This document shows positions 43,371-52,427 of a DNA stretch of 64,000 bases, in pieces. The position numbers and the translations under genes were made by a program. The DNA is taken from the NCBI GenBank assembly GCA_028281525.1, contig JANQJR010000036.1, forward strand, positions 1 through 64,000, in the 5' to 3' direction. Under the pieces are notes generated by a model. The model was not told the origin of the DNA, did not search any database, and saw only the letters and a list, made by a program, of their open reading frames with translations. Numbering within the stretch: position 1 is the stretch's first letter; every line of letters begins with the position of its first letter. Source of the DNA: Magnetovibrio sp. (GTDB lineage Bacteria; Pseudomonadota; Alphaproteobacteria; Rhodospirillales; Magnetovibrionaceae).

Positions 43371-44270
43371 TTAGCCTTGCAAAACCCGCCCGGCGACAGC
43401 GTCGAGCTTCTTGATCATGTCCGGATCGCGCGCGTCGGGCGCGGTGATGATGGCGGTATCCAGCGCCGTGTGACAACCGTCCGTGCAGCTATCGCTTCGG
43501 CCCGCCAGTTTCGGCGCGACCGCCTTGACCAGCGATCGGCCTTTGTCCGCGTTGTCCAGCAGGGTCTTGATGATGCTGTCCACCGTCACGTGGTCATGGT
43601 CGGGGTGCCAACAATCATAATCGGTGACCATGGCGACGGTGGCGTAGCACATCTCGGCTTCCCGGGCCAATTTGGCTTCGGGCATGTTGGTCATGCCGAT
43701 TACATCACAACCCCAGCTGCGGTACATGTGCGATTCCGCCTGGGTGGAGAACTGCGGGCCTTCCATGGCCAAGTACGTGCCGCCACGCTGGTGGTCGATG
43801 CCCAGCTCCTTGGCCGCTTCCTCCAGAGCGTCGCCCAAACGCGAACACACCGGATGACCCAGCGCCACGTGCGCCACCAAGCCGGTGCCGAAAAAGCTTT
43901 TGGCGCGCGCAAAGGTGCGGTCGATGAACTGATCGCAAATCACGAAAGAGCCCGGCGGCAACTCTTCCTTGAGCGAACCACAGGCGGAAACGGAGAGGAT
44001 TTCCGTCACGCCCGCGCGCTTCATGGCATCGATGTTGGCGCGGAAATTCAGCTCGGAGGGCGGAATGCGGTGCCCCCGGCCATGACGCGGCAAAAACACC
44101 ATGTTCAGACCATCCAGCTCACCGAACAGCAGTTCGTCGGACGGCTGGCCGAAGGAACTGTCGATCTTTTTCCATTCGGTGTTTTCCAAACCGTCGATTT
44201 CATAGATACCGCTGCCGCCGATCACGCCGATAACAGGCGGGGTGCCCGGCGGGGTGTTGGGTGCCGTCAT
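43371..44270 (-). CDS. mtnP: S-methyl-5'-thioadenosine phosphorylase
   Basis: PNP-family enzyme of 299 aa that splits 5'-methylthioadenosine (from polyamine or other SAM use) with phosphate into adenine and methylthioribose-1-phosphate. Blocks: [90 protein letters not shown]. First gene of the salvage operon. It supplies the substrate of mtnA 25 bases downstream. Confidence 0.96.
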   Translation of the reverse strand: MTAPNTPPGTPPVIGVIGGSGIYEIDGLENTEWKKIDSSFGQPSDELLFGELDGLNMVFLPRHGRGHRIPPSELNFRANIDAMKRAGVTEILSVSACGSLKEELPPGSFVICDQFIDRTFARAKSFFGTGLVAHVALGHPVCSRLGDALEEAAKELGIDHQRGGTYLAMEGPQFSTQAESHMYRSWGCDVIGMTNMPEAKLAREAEMCYATVAMVTDYDCWHPDHDHVTVDSIIKTLLDNADKGRSLVKAVAPKLAGRSDSCTDGCHTALDTAIITAPDARDPDMIKKLDAVAGRVLQG

Positions 44271-44448
44271 GAAGTTACTCCCCTAAGATGATCCAGATAC
44301 GCGCCAAAAGAGGCACCACAGGTTCTAGCATGCCAATACCGCGCCGAACAGCCCCACTCTTATTCGCGTAAATAGACCTATAATTCTCGACATATCTATT
44401 AACGCGTGTGTATATTCATGATTGCTCTCAACATGGTATCTATCGCCA

Positions 44449-45930
44449 ATGGTGTTCATACTTCGGGTTCGATCTGTCTTTCAACATTGGCTGCTGCTGG
44501 CCTTAGTCACCAGCACGCCTTGGTCCGTGGCGGCGTCGGAGGCGAACCCGAAAAACCTTTTGGCTCTTTTGGCCCCAGAAACCACCGTGGGACTGGTGGA
44601 AGCCACCAGCCAAACCCTGCTGAGGGGCGGTCAGATCGATTTCCCCCTATCTGTCGATGTGGATTTACCCATAGGTGCCAAACGGGTGAGTTTGGATGCC
44701 GCCTTGAATCCGCAATCCGAAGCCCCCCGCTATGTGATCGTTTTTGAAGTCGCCCTGGCCAAGGCGTCGCGCCGGGTGCTCGGCCTCAAACCGGTGGAAT
44801 CCACCCTGTTCCTGGGTTACAGCGGCCAACCTTACGTCATCGCCGACGACGACTCAGCGACGGACTACATCCCTGGGCAGCAAGGCGTTTCTTCCTTGGT
44901 CCCGCACCAAGGCATCGTAAATGACAGTGGGCCGGTGGGCACGCCGTTGATTTTCGCCTATGCCTTCGATAAGGCCAAAATCCAGGCGCGCCGGACAATG
45001 ACGGTCAACACGTATGTGATCGACCGCGCCCGGCAAACTTACGTCAAGTCCACCTTCGATTATTCCGAACAGCAGCGCTTCGAAGTCGCTTACCGGATTT
45101 CGCGATATGATCCCAAACGTAAGCAGCATGCCAAGAACCACGACAAGGAGAAGGATGTCGATGCGTTCGAAAAGCAGGGTGCCGCTGTGAAATTGTCTGC
45201 TTTGCTGAAGGATTACGCCGCAAAACGTGACGAAGCCCGCCCCATCACCAGCGCCTTGGCGCTGCGCAACGAAATTTTCAAAAGTCGCAACGCCGCCCTC
45301 GCCCAGATCAATGCCAACACCTTCGACGATCGCCCCTTGAACGATCCACGGTTCGACAGCGTCGTTGCCGTCTACGCCGGAAAAGGACCCATGGGCTCGG
45401 GGTTTTACGTTACCCCCGACGTGGTGATGACCAATTGGCATGTGGTGGACGAGCACGCGTTCGTGGAAATGAAAACCTATGACGGGCGGGAAACCTTCGG
45501 CACCCTTTTGGGGAGGGATGCCCGTCTGGACATCGCGTTGGTCAAGGTCCAGGACCGGGGCCGTCCGGTGGCGTTTTATACCGGACGCAATATTGATTTA
45601 GGAACCAGCGTGGAAGCGATCGGTCACCCCCACCGCCTGGAATTTTCCATCACGCGCGGCATCGTGAGCGCAGTGCGCAAGCATCACAGCATTAACCTGC
45701 CCAGCTACGCGGGCGACAAAGTGCTCTACATCCAGACCGATGCACCCATCAACCGGGGCAATTCCGGTGGGCCATTGTTCCTGGGCAACCGCGTGGTCGG
45801 CATGAACACATGGGCCATTAAAAAGCACATCGCCGAAGGCCTGAATTTTTCCGTTCACTATTCCGAACTGCTGAACTTTATGAACGAACATCTGCCCGGT
45901 TTCACCGTTCCGCCTGGGGGAGACAGCTAA
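44449..45930 (+). CDS. Secreted trypsin-like serine protease with unknown N-terminal domain
   Basis: Protein of 493 aa with a signal peptide (about residues 1-28, ending SVAAS). Residues about 300-490 form a trypsin-like domain with an intact catalytic triad: H331 in MTNWHVVD, D361 in DARLDIALV and S439 in NRGNSGGPL. There is no PDZ domain after it, unlike DegP. The N-terminal 270 residues are not recognised and include a charged linker (KRKQHAKNHDKEKD). ATG at 44449 begins the signal peptide; a TTG at 44422 is also in frame. It is 3 bases before the TraT-like lipoprotein gene, so the two are co-transcribed. Confidence 0.88.
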   Translation: MVFILRVRSVFQHWLLLALVTSTPWSVAASEANPKNLLALLAPETTVGLVEATSQTLLRGGQIDFPLSVDVDLPIGAKRVSLDAALNPQSEAPRYVIVFEVALAKASRRVLGLKPVESTLFLGYSGQPYVIADDDSATDYIPGQQGVSSLVPHQGIVNDSGPVGTPLIFAYAFDKAKIQARRTMTVNTYVIDRARQTYVKSTFDYSEQQRFEVAYRISRYDPKRKQHAKNHDKEKDVDAFEKQGAAVKLSALLKDYAAKRDEARPITSALALRNEIFKSRNAALAQINANTFDDRPLNDPRFDSVVAVYAGKGPMGSGFYVTPDVVMTNWHVVDEHAFVEMKTYDGRETFGTLLGRDARLDIALVKVQDRGRPVAFYTGRNIDLGTSVEAIGHPHRLEFSITRGIVSAVRKHHSINLPSYAGDKVLYIQTDAPINRGNSGGPLFLGNRVVGMNTWAIKKHIAEGLNFSVHYSELLNFMNEHLPGFTVPPGGDS

Positions 45931-45933
45931 GCC

Positions 45934-46674
45934 ATGAAACACATCACTCTTGCCTTATCCCTCGTGCTGGCTTTGACGCTCAGCGCCTGCATCGGTTCGA
46001 CAAAGTCGCGCATGGGCATGGTCGTCAATGAAGACAGCGGGTTGATGTTCGGTTCCGCCATCGAACACAACATCGTCACCGATGCCTCGTTTTACAACAA
46101 CCGCAAGATCAAGGTGCGCACACGCAACACCTCAGGCGATCCCGCATTCGTTCTCAGCGCATTCAAGGGCGAGCTTCGTGATGCCTACACCGGGAAAGGC
46201 TATGAGCCCACGCAGGCGGATGACTTCGGTTTGATGATGGACGTCAACGTCATGTACAGCGGGCAAATTCAAACCACCCGCGCGGCCACTTACAGCTTGG
46301 TCGGTGCGCTGTTGGGCGCGACCTATGGTGGGGATACGCAGCGCGGCATCATCACCGGCACCGTGGCAGGCGCCGAACTTGGCCACATCATCGGCAGTTT
46401 CGCGACGGATGATACATACATGATCGTCGCAAAGGTCACCTTTGGCGTCGTCAAACCTTATAGGGAAAGCCGAAAACGCGTGACCTTCAGCCGCAGCGAA
46501 AAACTCAAGGATATCGACGACCCGGGTGAGGACGAAAAAGTGATCCGTCGCGGTTTCAAAGAAACCTACACCACCCAAATCGCGCTTTACGCCGGGGGAC
46601 GCAATGTCGGCCAATCCGAAATCGTCGAACAAGTCCGCAAGCGCGCGGCACGCATCATCGCCGACTTCATTTGA
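45934..46674 (+). CDS. TraT-like outer-membrane lipoprotein
   Basis: Protein of 246 aa with a lipobox ending LTLSAC (lipidated Cys near 19). The body resembles the TraT family: a conserved strand-loop with RTRNTSGDPAF, KGY.P..ADDFGLMMDVNVMY, then a glycine/alanine-rich hydrophobic hairpin (SLVGALLGATYGG ... GTVAGAELGHIIGSF) and a C-terminal TTQIALYAGGRNVGQSEI block. TraT of conjugative plasmids gives surface exclusion and serum resistance; chromosomal relatives have unknown roles. No transfer genes are near. Alternative: an unrelated lipoprotein with a similar hairpin. Co-transcribed with the protease. Confidence 0.65.
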   Translation: MKHITLALSLVLALTLSACIGSTKSRMGMVVNEDSGLMFGSAIEHNIVTDASFYNNRKIKVRTRNTSGDPAFVLSAFKGELRDAYTGKGYEPTQADDFGLMMDVNVMYSGQIQTTRAATYSLVGALLGATYGGDTQRGIITGTVAGAELGHIIGSFATDDTYMIVAKVTFGVVKPYRESRKRVTFSRSEKLKDIDDPGEDEKVIRRGFKETYTTQIALYAGGRNVGQSEIVEQVRKRAARIIADFI

Positions 46675-46702
46675 TTTTCACGTTTCATTCCAAGTGGCTG
46701 GT

Positions 46703-47143
46703 TTAGCGGATGAGATTGTCGAGACGGCTTTTGTCCAGGCGCGCACGAACGGCATCGCTGGAGGTGTCGAAAAATATGCGCACGACATTTCCCCGATCAT
46801 CAATGCCTTGGCCATGGCCACCGCTGTGGGAGGTCTGGATGAAATCGACCTTGAAGGTGCGCCCATCGTTACAACGTGCATTGGCGCTTCCATGGATCCC
46901 GGAATTGGACGTCAGGGCGGCGCGCGTGGACACACGGGTGGCCCCCGTACAGGTGGTGCGCCCATTGGCGGTGGCGATCTCCAGCGTACCGGCGTCCGTC
47001 AGGGAAACGGCGGCGGCACCAAAAAAAAGCTCACCGGTATCTTCGAATTGCCCGGCGACGGAATACTGGGCGCACCCGCTCAAAGCTGCGGGCAAACCAG
47101 CCACCAACCCGACCACCAAACCGCGCCGTAGCCACAGGCTCAT
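46703..47143 (-). CDS. Small predicted lipoprotein sharing a domain with the lipoprotein at 39.2 kb
   Basis: Protein of 146 aa with a lipobox ending LSGCAQ. The mature part has two cysteine-centred elements: TTCTGATRVSTR and ANARCNDGRTFKVDF, then a glycine-rich SGGHGQGIDDRGNVVRI. The spacing and motif (CTG ... C.DG/..N ... GxGxGID..G) match the C-terminal third of the 39183-39965 lipoprotein. Function unknown. It converges with the TraT-like gene and is divergent from a third lipoprotein gene. Confidence 0.75.
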   Translation of the reverse strand: MSLWLRRGLVVGLVAGLPAALSGCAQYSVAGQFEDTGELFFGAAAVSLTDAGTLEIATANGRTTCTGATRVSTRAALTSNSGIHGSANARCNDGRTFKVDFIQTSHSGGHGQGIDDRGNVVRIFFDTSSDAVRARLDKSRLDNLIR

Positions 47144-47185
47144 CGCAACACTCCCGTTGAATCACGTTTAAGCAAAAATACAATC

Positions 47186-47764
47186 ATGTATAACTATGTA
47201 AAGATAATTAATTCTTTTTGGTTGTGTTTTGGTGGCCTTTTGACCATCGCGATCCTGAGCACTGCGGGATGTGTCGGGTCCGCGCCGCCGGCGTTTTCCT
47301 ATGGCGCGCAACAGCGCGGCAACGCGCTGTGCGCAACCATGTACGACAACCGCAACATTCAGCTCTTGTCCGGAAAAATGCCCTTACGGCCTGGGGAAAT
47401 GCCGACACGCGCAATGCTGATGATCAACGAATCCCCGGGTGAAAACGAAGCCCAGGCCATCGGCGCGCTGGAAGCCGCGGTCCGCAACTGCCATACGCTG
47501 CGCGCCAACGCCGGGCAACACACCTCCGCCAGCGAGGATATCCTGGAAACCCGAACCAGTCAGTTGCGCTACGGATTGTACAAGGGGGCAATTCCATACG
47601 GCGCTTACAACTACGGCCTTGCCCAAGTGCTCAAACGCCATGCGGATTTTCTGGGGCAAACAAAACCATCGCCCAACGTCACCGGATCGGTGCCGCTGTA
47701 CCGCCAGTTCGATGCGGCCACCTTCGGCACGTGGACCTGCCCGTCCCAGGGAGCGTGTTACTAG
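47186..47764 (+). CDS. Predicted lipoprotein, unknown function
   Basis: Protein of 192 aa with a lipobox ending LSTAGC (lipidated Cys near residue 29) after a tyrosine/asparagine-rich start. The mature part has several further cysteines (ALCATMYD, AAVRNCHTL, GTWTCPSQGACY), suggesting disulfides. No recognised domain. It converges with ychF and belongs to the cluster of envelope proteins between 44.4 and 47.8 kb. Confidence 0.75.
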   Translation: MYNYVKIINSFWLCFGGLLTIAILSTAGCVGSAPPAFSYGAQQRGNALCATMYDNRNIQLLSGKMPLRPGEMPTRAMLMINESPGENEAQAIGALEAAVRNCHTLRANAGQHTSASEDILETRTSQLRYGLYKGAIPYGAYNYGLAQVLKRHADFLGQTKPSPNVTGSVPLYRQFDAATFGTWTCPSQGACY

Positions 47765-47791
47765 GACCCGGCCTTCCGGCCTTAAAGCAAC

Positions 47792-48892
47792 TTAAACGTT
47801 GAAACGGAACAGGAAGATATCGCCGTCATGGACGAGATAGTCCTTACCTTCCTGGCGCATCTTGCCGGCTTCCTTGCAGGCCTGTTCTCCGCCCAATTCG
47901 ACAAAATCGTCGTAAGCGGTGGTTTCGGCCTTGATAAAGCCCTTTTCGAAATCCGTGTGGATCACGCCTGCGGCCTCAGGGGCCTTGGCGCCATTGTGCA
48001 CGGTCCAGGCACGGGCCTCTTTCGGACCGACGGTAAAGAACGTGATCAAACCCAACAGCGCATAACCTTCGCGGATCACACGCGCCAGCCCCGTTTCCTC
48101 CAGGCCCAGGGTTTCCAAGAACTCCTGCTTTTCTTCTTCGGTGTCGAGCTGGGAGACCTCTTCTTCGATCTTCGCCGAGATGACCACGGAACGCGCGCCC
48201 TGCTCTTTGGCCATCTCCGCCACCTTGGTGGACAATGCGTTACCGTCCGCAGCCGAATCTTCATCCACATTGCAGACATACAAAATCGGCTTGGACGTCA
48301 ACAGCTGGAGCATTTGAAACGCCTTTTGCTCATCATCCGTGCGCTCAACCGTGCGCGCAGGCTTGCCGTCGGCCAAGGCGGCCAAAGTGCGTTCCACCAA
48401 CTCCAAGGTCTGCTTGGCCTCCTTGTCCTGGCCGCGCGCCTTCTTGACCAAGGCTTCTTTGCGCTTTTCCAGGCTTTCCATGTCGGCCAACATCAATTCA
48501 GTCTCGATGGTTTCGGCATCGCGAATCGGATCGACGGCACCGTCCACATGGGTGACGTTTTCATCTTCGAAACAGCGCACCACTTTGATGATGGCGTCCA
48601 CTTCGCGAATGTTGGCGAGAAACTGATTGCCGAGCCCTTCGCCCTTGCTGGCGCCCCGCACCAAACCGGCGATGTCGACGAACTCCAATTGGGTGGGAAT
48701 AATTTGCGCGGACTTGCCGATCGCAGCGATCTGATCCAACCGCGCATCGGGCACGCCGACGCGCCCGACATTGGGTTCGATGGTGCAAAACGGGAAGTTC
48801 GCCGCTTCCGCCGCCGCTGTCGCCGTGAGCGCGTTGAAAAGCGTCGACTTGCCCACATTGGGAAGCCCCACGATGCCGCACTTGAAACCCAT
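47792..48892 (-). CDS. ychF: Ribosome-binding ATPase YchF
   Basis: Obg-family P-loop protein of 366 aa that binds ribosomes and prefers ATP. Blocks: GIVGLPNVGKSTLFNALT (P-loop), FPFCTIEPNVGRV, FVDIAGLVRGASKGEGLGN (G3), NVDED (altered G4, typical of YchF), and a C-terminal TGS domain (FFTVGPKEARAWTV ... YDDFVELGGEQACKEAGK). Overlaps pth by one base, so the two are translationally coupled. Order rplY-pth-ychF is standard. Confidence 0.97.
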   Translation of the reverse strand: MGFKCGIVGLPNVGKSTLFNALTATAAAEAANFPFCTIEPNVGRVGVPDARLDQIAAIGKSAQIIPTQLEFVDIAGLVRGASKGEGLGNQFLANIREVDAIIKVVRCFEDENVTHVDGAVDPIRDAETIETELMLADMESLEKRKEALVKKARGQDKEAKQTLELVERTLAALADGKPARTVERTDDEQKAFQMLQLLTSKPILYVCNVDEDSAADGNALSTKVAEMAKEQGARSVVISAKIEEEVSQLDTEEEKQEFLETLGLEETGLARVIREGYALLGLITFFTVGPKEARAWTVHNGAKAPEAAGVIHTDFEKGFIKAETTAYDDFVELGGEQACKEAGKMRQEGKDYLVHDGDIFLFRFNV

Positions 48893-49509
48893 TAGCTTTC
48901 GTCCTTCTTATTGTTCGAAGCCTTATTGTTTGAACTCCGGGGCGGACGCAGCGTCTGCGCCACACGGGTCATGAAGTCTGAATCGCGCCCATCGAAAAGC
49001 AAATCGAGGTTATCCGCCACCGCATCCAGTTCCGCGACGACCCAATCCTGATCGGCCTTGGTGAAATCCTTGAGTACGTGGCCGGAAACCCGGTCCTTGT
49101 GACCCGGATGACCGACGCCGAAGCGCACCCGGGCGTAGCCTTCGCCAATGTGTGCATGGATGGACCGCAGGCCATTGTGACCCGCATGCCCCCCGCCGCG
49201 TTTGACACGCAACTTGCCCGGCGCTAGGTCCAGCTCATCGTGCAGCACGATAACGTTTTCGGACGGAATTTTATAAAACGTGACCGCTTCTTTGACCGAG
49301 CGGCCGCTGTCGTTCATGAACGTCTGCGGTTTCAGGACCAGCACTTTTTCACCACTGAGCTTACCTTCCGCCAGCTCGCCTTGGAATTTGGCGCGGTATG
49401 CGGAAAAGGAATGGCGGCGGACGATCTCGTCCGCCGCCATAAACCCAATGTTGTGGCGGTTGTGGGCGTACTTTTCGCCGGGATTGCCAAGCCCCACAAC
49501 CAGATACAT
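48892..49509 (-). CDS. pth: Peptidyl-tRNA hydrolase
   Basis: Recycles tRNA from peptidyl-tRNA that has dropped off ribosomes. Blocks: [23 protein letters not shown] with the catalytic histidine in [43 protein letters not shown], and [10 protein letters not shown]. Length 205 aa includes a Lys/Asn/Ser-rich C-terminal tail ([12 protein letters not shown]) longer than in E. coli. It follows rplY by 18 bases. Confidence 0.97.
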   Translation of the reverse strand: MYLVVGLGNPGEKYAHNRHNIGFMAADEIVRRHSFSAYRAKFQGELAEGKLSGEKVLVLKPQTFMNDSGRSVKEAVTFYKIPSENVIVLHDELDLAPGKLRVKRGGGHAGHNGLRSIHAHIGEGYARVRFGVGHPGHKDRVSGHVLKDFTKADQDWVVAELDAVADNLDLLFDGRDSDFMTRVAQTLRPPRSSNNKASNNKKDES

Positions 49510-49527
49510 CCAAAGATGCGGGGAGGA

Positions 49528-50178
49528 TTACTCCTCGCCGCCCTCCTCGGCTGCACCTTCCTCGCCTTCCTCGCCTTCGGCTTCCTCGGTCTCCTCGGAA
49601 ACCTTGGAAACGGTCGGTGCGGCGATGGTGGCGACGGTGAAGTCGCGATCCGTGATGGTCGGCGAACAGCCGTCCGGCAGGGTCACCGCGCTGATGTGCA
49701 CGGAATCGCCGATGTCCAGGCCGGTCAGATCGACTTCGATGGCTTCCGGAATGGCTTCCGGGCTCACGTTCAGTTCGACCTCGTGACGCACAACGTTGAG
49801 CACGCCGCCGCGCTTGATGCCCGGGGACGCCAGTTCATTGATGTAGTGCATCGGGATGTTGACCGCGATGGTCGCACCCTTGGTTACGCGCATGAAATCC
49901 ACGTGCAACGGACGGTCGGAAACCGGGTCCAATTGAATGTCACGGGCGATCACACGGTGGGTATCTTTCCCCGCCTTGATTTCGACCAAATGCGCAAAAA
50001 AGCTGCCGGTCTGGATCAGCTTGGTGAGTTCCAGCGGATCGATCGAAATCATGACCGAGTCCTTTTTATCACCATAGATAACGGCAGGCACGCGCCCCTC
50101 ACGACGGGTCGCGCGGGCTGCCCCCTTACCTGCCCGCTCACGCAATTCAGCGTTGAGTTCGAAAGCATTGGAAGCCAT
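49528..50178 (-). CDS. rplY: 50S ribosomal protein L25/general stress protein Ctc
   Basis: Binds 5S rRNA in the large subunit. Protein of 216 aa of the longer CTC type: an N-terminal L25 domain (ELNAELRERAGKGAARATRREGRVPAVIYG) is followed by a TL5 C-terminal beta domain (KGATIAVNIPMHYINE, GVLNVVRHEVELNV) and a highly acidic tail (EETEEAEGEEGEEGAAEEG). Acidic tails of this kind are seen in alphaproteobacterial L25 proteins. First of rplY-pth-ychF; prs is upstream with a 140-base gap. Confidence 0.96.
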   Translation of the reverse strand: MASNAFELNAELRERAGKGAARATRREGRVPAVIYGDKKDSVMISIDPLELTKLIQTGSFFAHLVEIKAGKDTHRVIARDIQLDPVSDRPLHVDFMRVTKGATIAVNIPMHYINELASPGIKRGGVLNVVRHEVELNVSPEAIPEAIEVDLTGLDIGDSVHISAVTLPDGCSPTITDRDFTVATIAAPTVSKVSEETEEAEGEEGEEGAAEEGGEE

Positions 50179-50318
50179 ATGGCTGTCCTCCTCTTCTTAA
50201 GCGTACGAGCCTCCAGGGGTGCTCGTACAAAATAAAGGCACTTAGGTGTGCCCGCGAAAACCCGCCGTGGCCTGAACCTAACCGGCCCCGGCTGGGTAAC
50301 TGCTTCGATCCGTGCGGA

Positions 50319-51254
50319 TCAATCGAACAGCGACGAAACCGAAGTTTCATTGCTGATGCGGTCGATGGCGTCGGCCATCAGCGGCGCGATCGGAAGCTGC
50401 TCGATGTTGTGCGCCTCCTTGACCGCATCCGTGGCTTGAATGCTGTCGGTAACGACCAGCTTTTCCAGGGGCGAGGACGTCACCCGTGCCACGGCACCAC
50501 CCGACAGCACGCCGTGGGTAATGTAGGCGTAAACCTGCAAAGCCCCCGCTTCTTTCAACGCAACCGCTGCGTTGCAAAGCGTGCCGCCGGAATCAACTAT
50601 ATCGTCGATCAAAATGCAACGACGATTTTCAACATCGCCGATAATGTTCATAACCTCGGAAACGCCCGCGCGTTCGCGACGCTTGTCGATGATCGCCAAA
50701 TCCGCGTCCAAACGTTTGGCCACGGCGCGCGCGCGGATCACACCGCCAACATCGGGCGAAACCACGGTGATATCGTTTTCGCCCTGCAAGCGATCCTGGA
50801 TATCACGGGTAAACACCGGTGCGGCAAACAGGTTGTCCAGCGGAATATCGAAAAAGCCCTGAATCTGACCGGCATGCAAATCCATGGTCAAGACGCGGTC
50901 CGCACCGGCGGCGGTGATCATGTTGGCCACCAGCTTGGCCGAAATCGGAGTGCGCGGCGACGGTTTGCGGTCCTGACGGGCGTAACCGAAGTACGGCAAC
51001 ACCGCCGTGATGCGCCGCGCCGAGCCGCGCCGGAGCGCATCGATCACGACCAGCAGTTCCATCAGGTTGTCGTTTGCGGGATATGAGGTCGACTGGATGA
51101 CGAAAACGTCCTCACCGCGCACGTTTTCCTGGATTTCGACAAAAATCTCCATATCGGAGAAGCGGCGGATGGTGGCCTTGGCGAGCGGAATGTCCAGTTC
51201 CGTGGACATGGCTTCAGCCAACGGCAAATTGCTGTTCCCTGCAACGATCTTCAT
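50319..51254 (-). CDS. prs: Ribose-phosphate pyrophosphokinase
   Basis: Makes PRPP from ribose-5-phosphate and ATP; supplies purine, pyrimidine, His, Trp and NAD synthesis. Blocks: [70 protein letters not shown] (metal site), and [17 protein letters not shown] (PRPP loop). ATG at 51254 matches the normal start (311 aa); the longer frame to 51356 has no family support. It is transcribed away from pgeF with a 219-base gap before the next gene upstream. Confidence 0.97.
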   Translation of the reverse strand: MKIVAGNSNLPLAEAMSTELDIPLAKATIRRFSDMEIFVEIQENVRGEDVFVIQSTSYPANDNLMELLVVIDALRRGSARRITAVLPYFGYARQDRKPSPRTPISAKLVANMITAAGADRVLTMDLHAGQIQGFFDIPLDNLFAAPVFTRDIQDRLQGENDITVVSPDVGGVIRARAVAKRLDADLAIIDKRRERAGVSEVMNIIGDVENRRCILIDDIVDSGGTLCNAAVALKEAGALQVYAYITHGVLSGGAVARVTSSPLEKLVVTDSIQATDAVKEAHNIEQLPIAPLMADAIDRISNETSVSSLFD

Positions 51255-51473
51255 CGAAATTACCCGCTTTACTTCGGAGCATAGAGCCCCTTTAGCCGCC
51301 CGACCCAGTTTGGCGCACCCGCCAACCTGAAACGCGGCGGAACATACCAATTCCACCCCTGTCTGTAAACTTGGAAAACGCCCGAAAATGACGGTTTTTC
51401 AAGCAAAAAAACGCACAAATAGACCGTTTGTCGCCGGGTGCGGATAAAACCGGCAAAACATCCCGTGCGCCAT

Positions 51474-52427
51474 TTATTGCGGGGGCGGCAAAGCGCGCCC
51501 CGGTTGTCCCGGCAGCACGATCCGGGGCGGCGCGCCGCCAGGATATTGGTCCGAGCCCGGTGGCGGCCCGGCGCGCACTCCGAAAACGTGCTCGACACCG
51601 ACGGCGGCGGCCTTGCCGATGGCGGGAGAAAGCTCGGCCCACCGCCCCGCCAGCGAACCCTGGACCACGCGGTTTTCCTGCACCGCGTTACCCAGTTCCT
51701 TGCGGTCCATGCTTTGCACCGACCAGACGATGCGCACATCCTCGAACCCGTCCGGTGCGGCAAGAATTTCCACATGTCCCGCCAAGCGGAAAGCTGCTTG
51801 ACGCGGATCGCCCGTGACGAACACATCGGTTTGGCGTAGCGCATCCGCCACTGCACCGGTGAGAACCGCGGAATCTCCATCGCTCAGACCGGTGACGCGG
51901 TCCACCAACAAGCCGCGGCGCAAGGGGTCGACCGGAACACGGGCCTTGGTTTCGCGGTTGATCATTTGCGAGACCGGTCCCGCCGTTCCCATGCCTATGG
52001 CGGTGAGAAGTTGCGGATCACCGAAATCCCATTCCTTTTGAGAGCCTTCGACCCCGTGGGCGTGGGTGGCGATCAGCCGCCCACTGGCGTCCGACAGCAT
52101 CCAACGCAGCACCCGCCCATATTTTACGCGTGGATCGCCAACGATCTCTTCCGCCATGCCGGTCAGCACGAAGTGCCGCCCGCGATCGGGCTTCCCGGCA
52201 CCGACTTCGGCGGATATTTTTTCCTCTTGCAGATGTTCCACCACCGTTTCGGCGATGAGCTTGGCCATGGGCACGGTGGTGCCATCCGGCGGCACCACCA
52301 CCACATGGGCGCGGGGTGTGTCGACTTTGGCGTAGTACAAATCCCACCGGGTTTGGGCCTTCTTCGGTGCGCCGGAACACGCCCCCACCATGAAAACCCC
52401 CAAAAAAAGAAGCAAGATCAAACGCAT
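51474..52427 (-). CDS. Predicted lipoprotein, unknown function
   Basis: Protein of 317 aa with a lipobox ending MVGACSG (lipidated Cys near 17). The mature part has two similar halves in composition (each with an 'ETVVEHLQEEKISA'/'VADALRQTDVFVTG'-style helix and a strand ending in 'LTGMAEEI'/'LAGHVEIL'), and a Pro-rich C-terminus. No named domain recognised. Its start codon overlaps the pgeF stop codon by one base, so it is translated with pgeF; this pairing recurs in Rhodospirillales. Confidence 0.75.
   Translation of the reverse strand: MRLILLLFLGVFMVGACSGAPKKAQTRWDLYYAKVDTPRAHVVVVPPDGTTVPMAKLIAETVVEHLQEEKISAEVGAGKPDRGRHFVLTGMAEEIVGDPRVKYGRVLRWMLSDASGRLIATHAHGVEGSQKEWDFGDPQLLTAIGMGTAGPVSQMINRETKARVPVDPLRRGLLVDRVTGLSDGDSAVLTGAVADALRQTDVFVTGDPRQAAFRLAGHVEILAAPDGFEDVRIVWSVQSMDRKELGNAVQENRVVQGSLAGRWAELSPAIGKAAAVGVEHVFGVRAGPPPGSDQYPGGAPPRIVLPGQPGRALPPPQ

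Noticed and set aside
45934-46674. TraT-like gene as evidence of an integrated conjugative element
   Set aside because: No relaxase, integrase, attachment repeats or type IV secretion genes are in the window; the protein alone is not enough.
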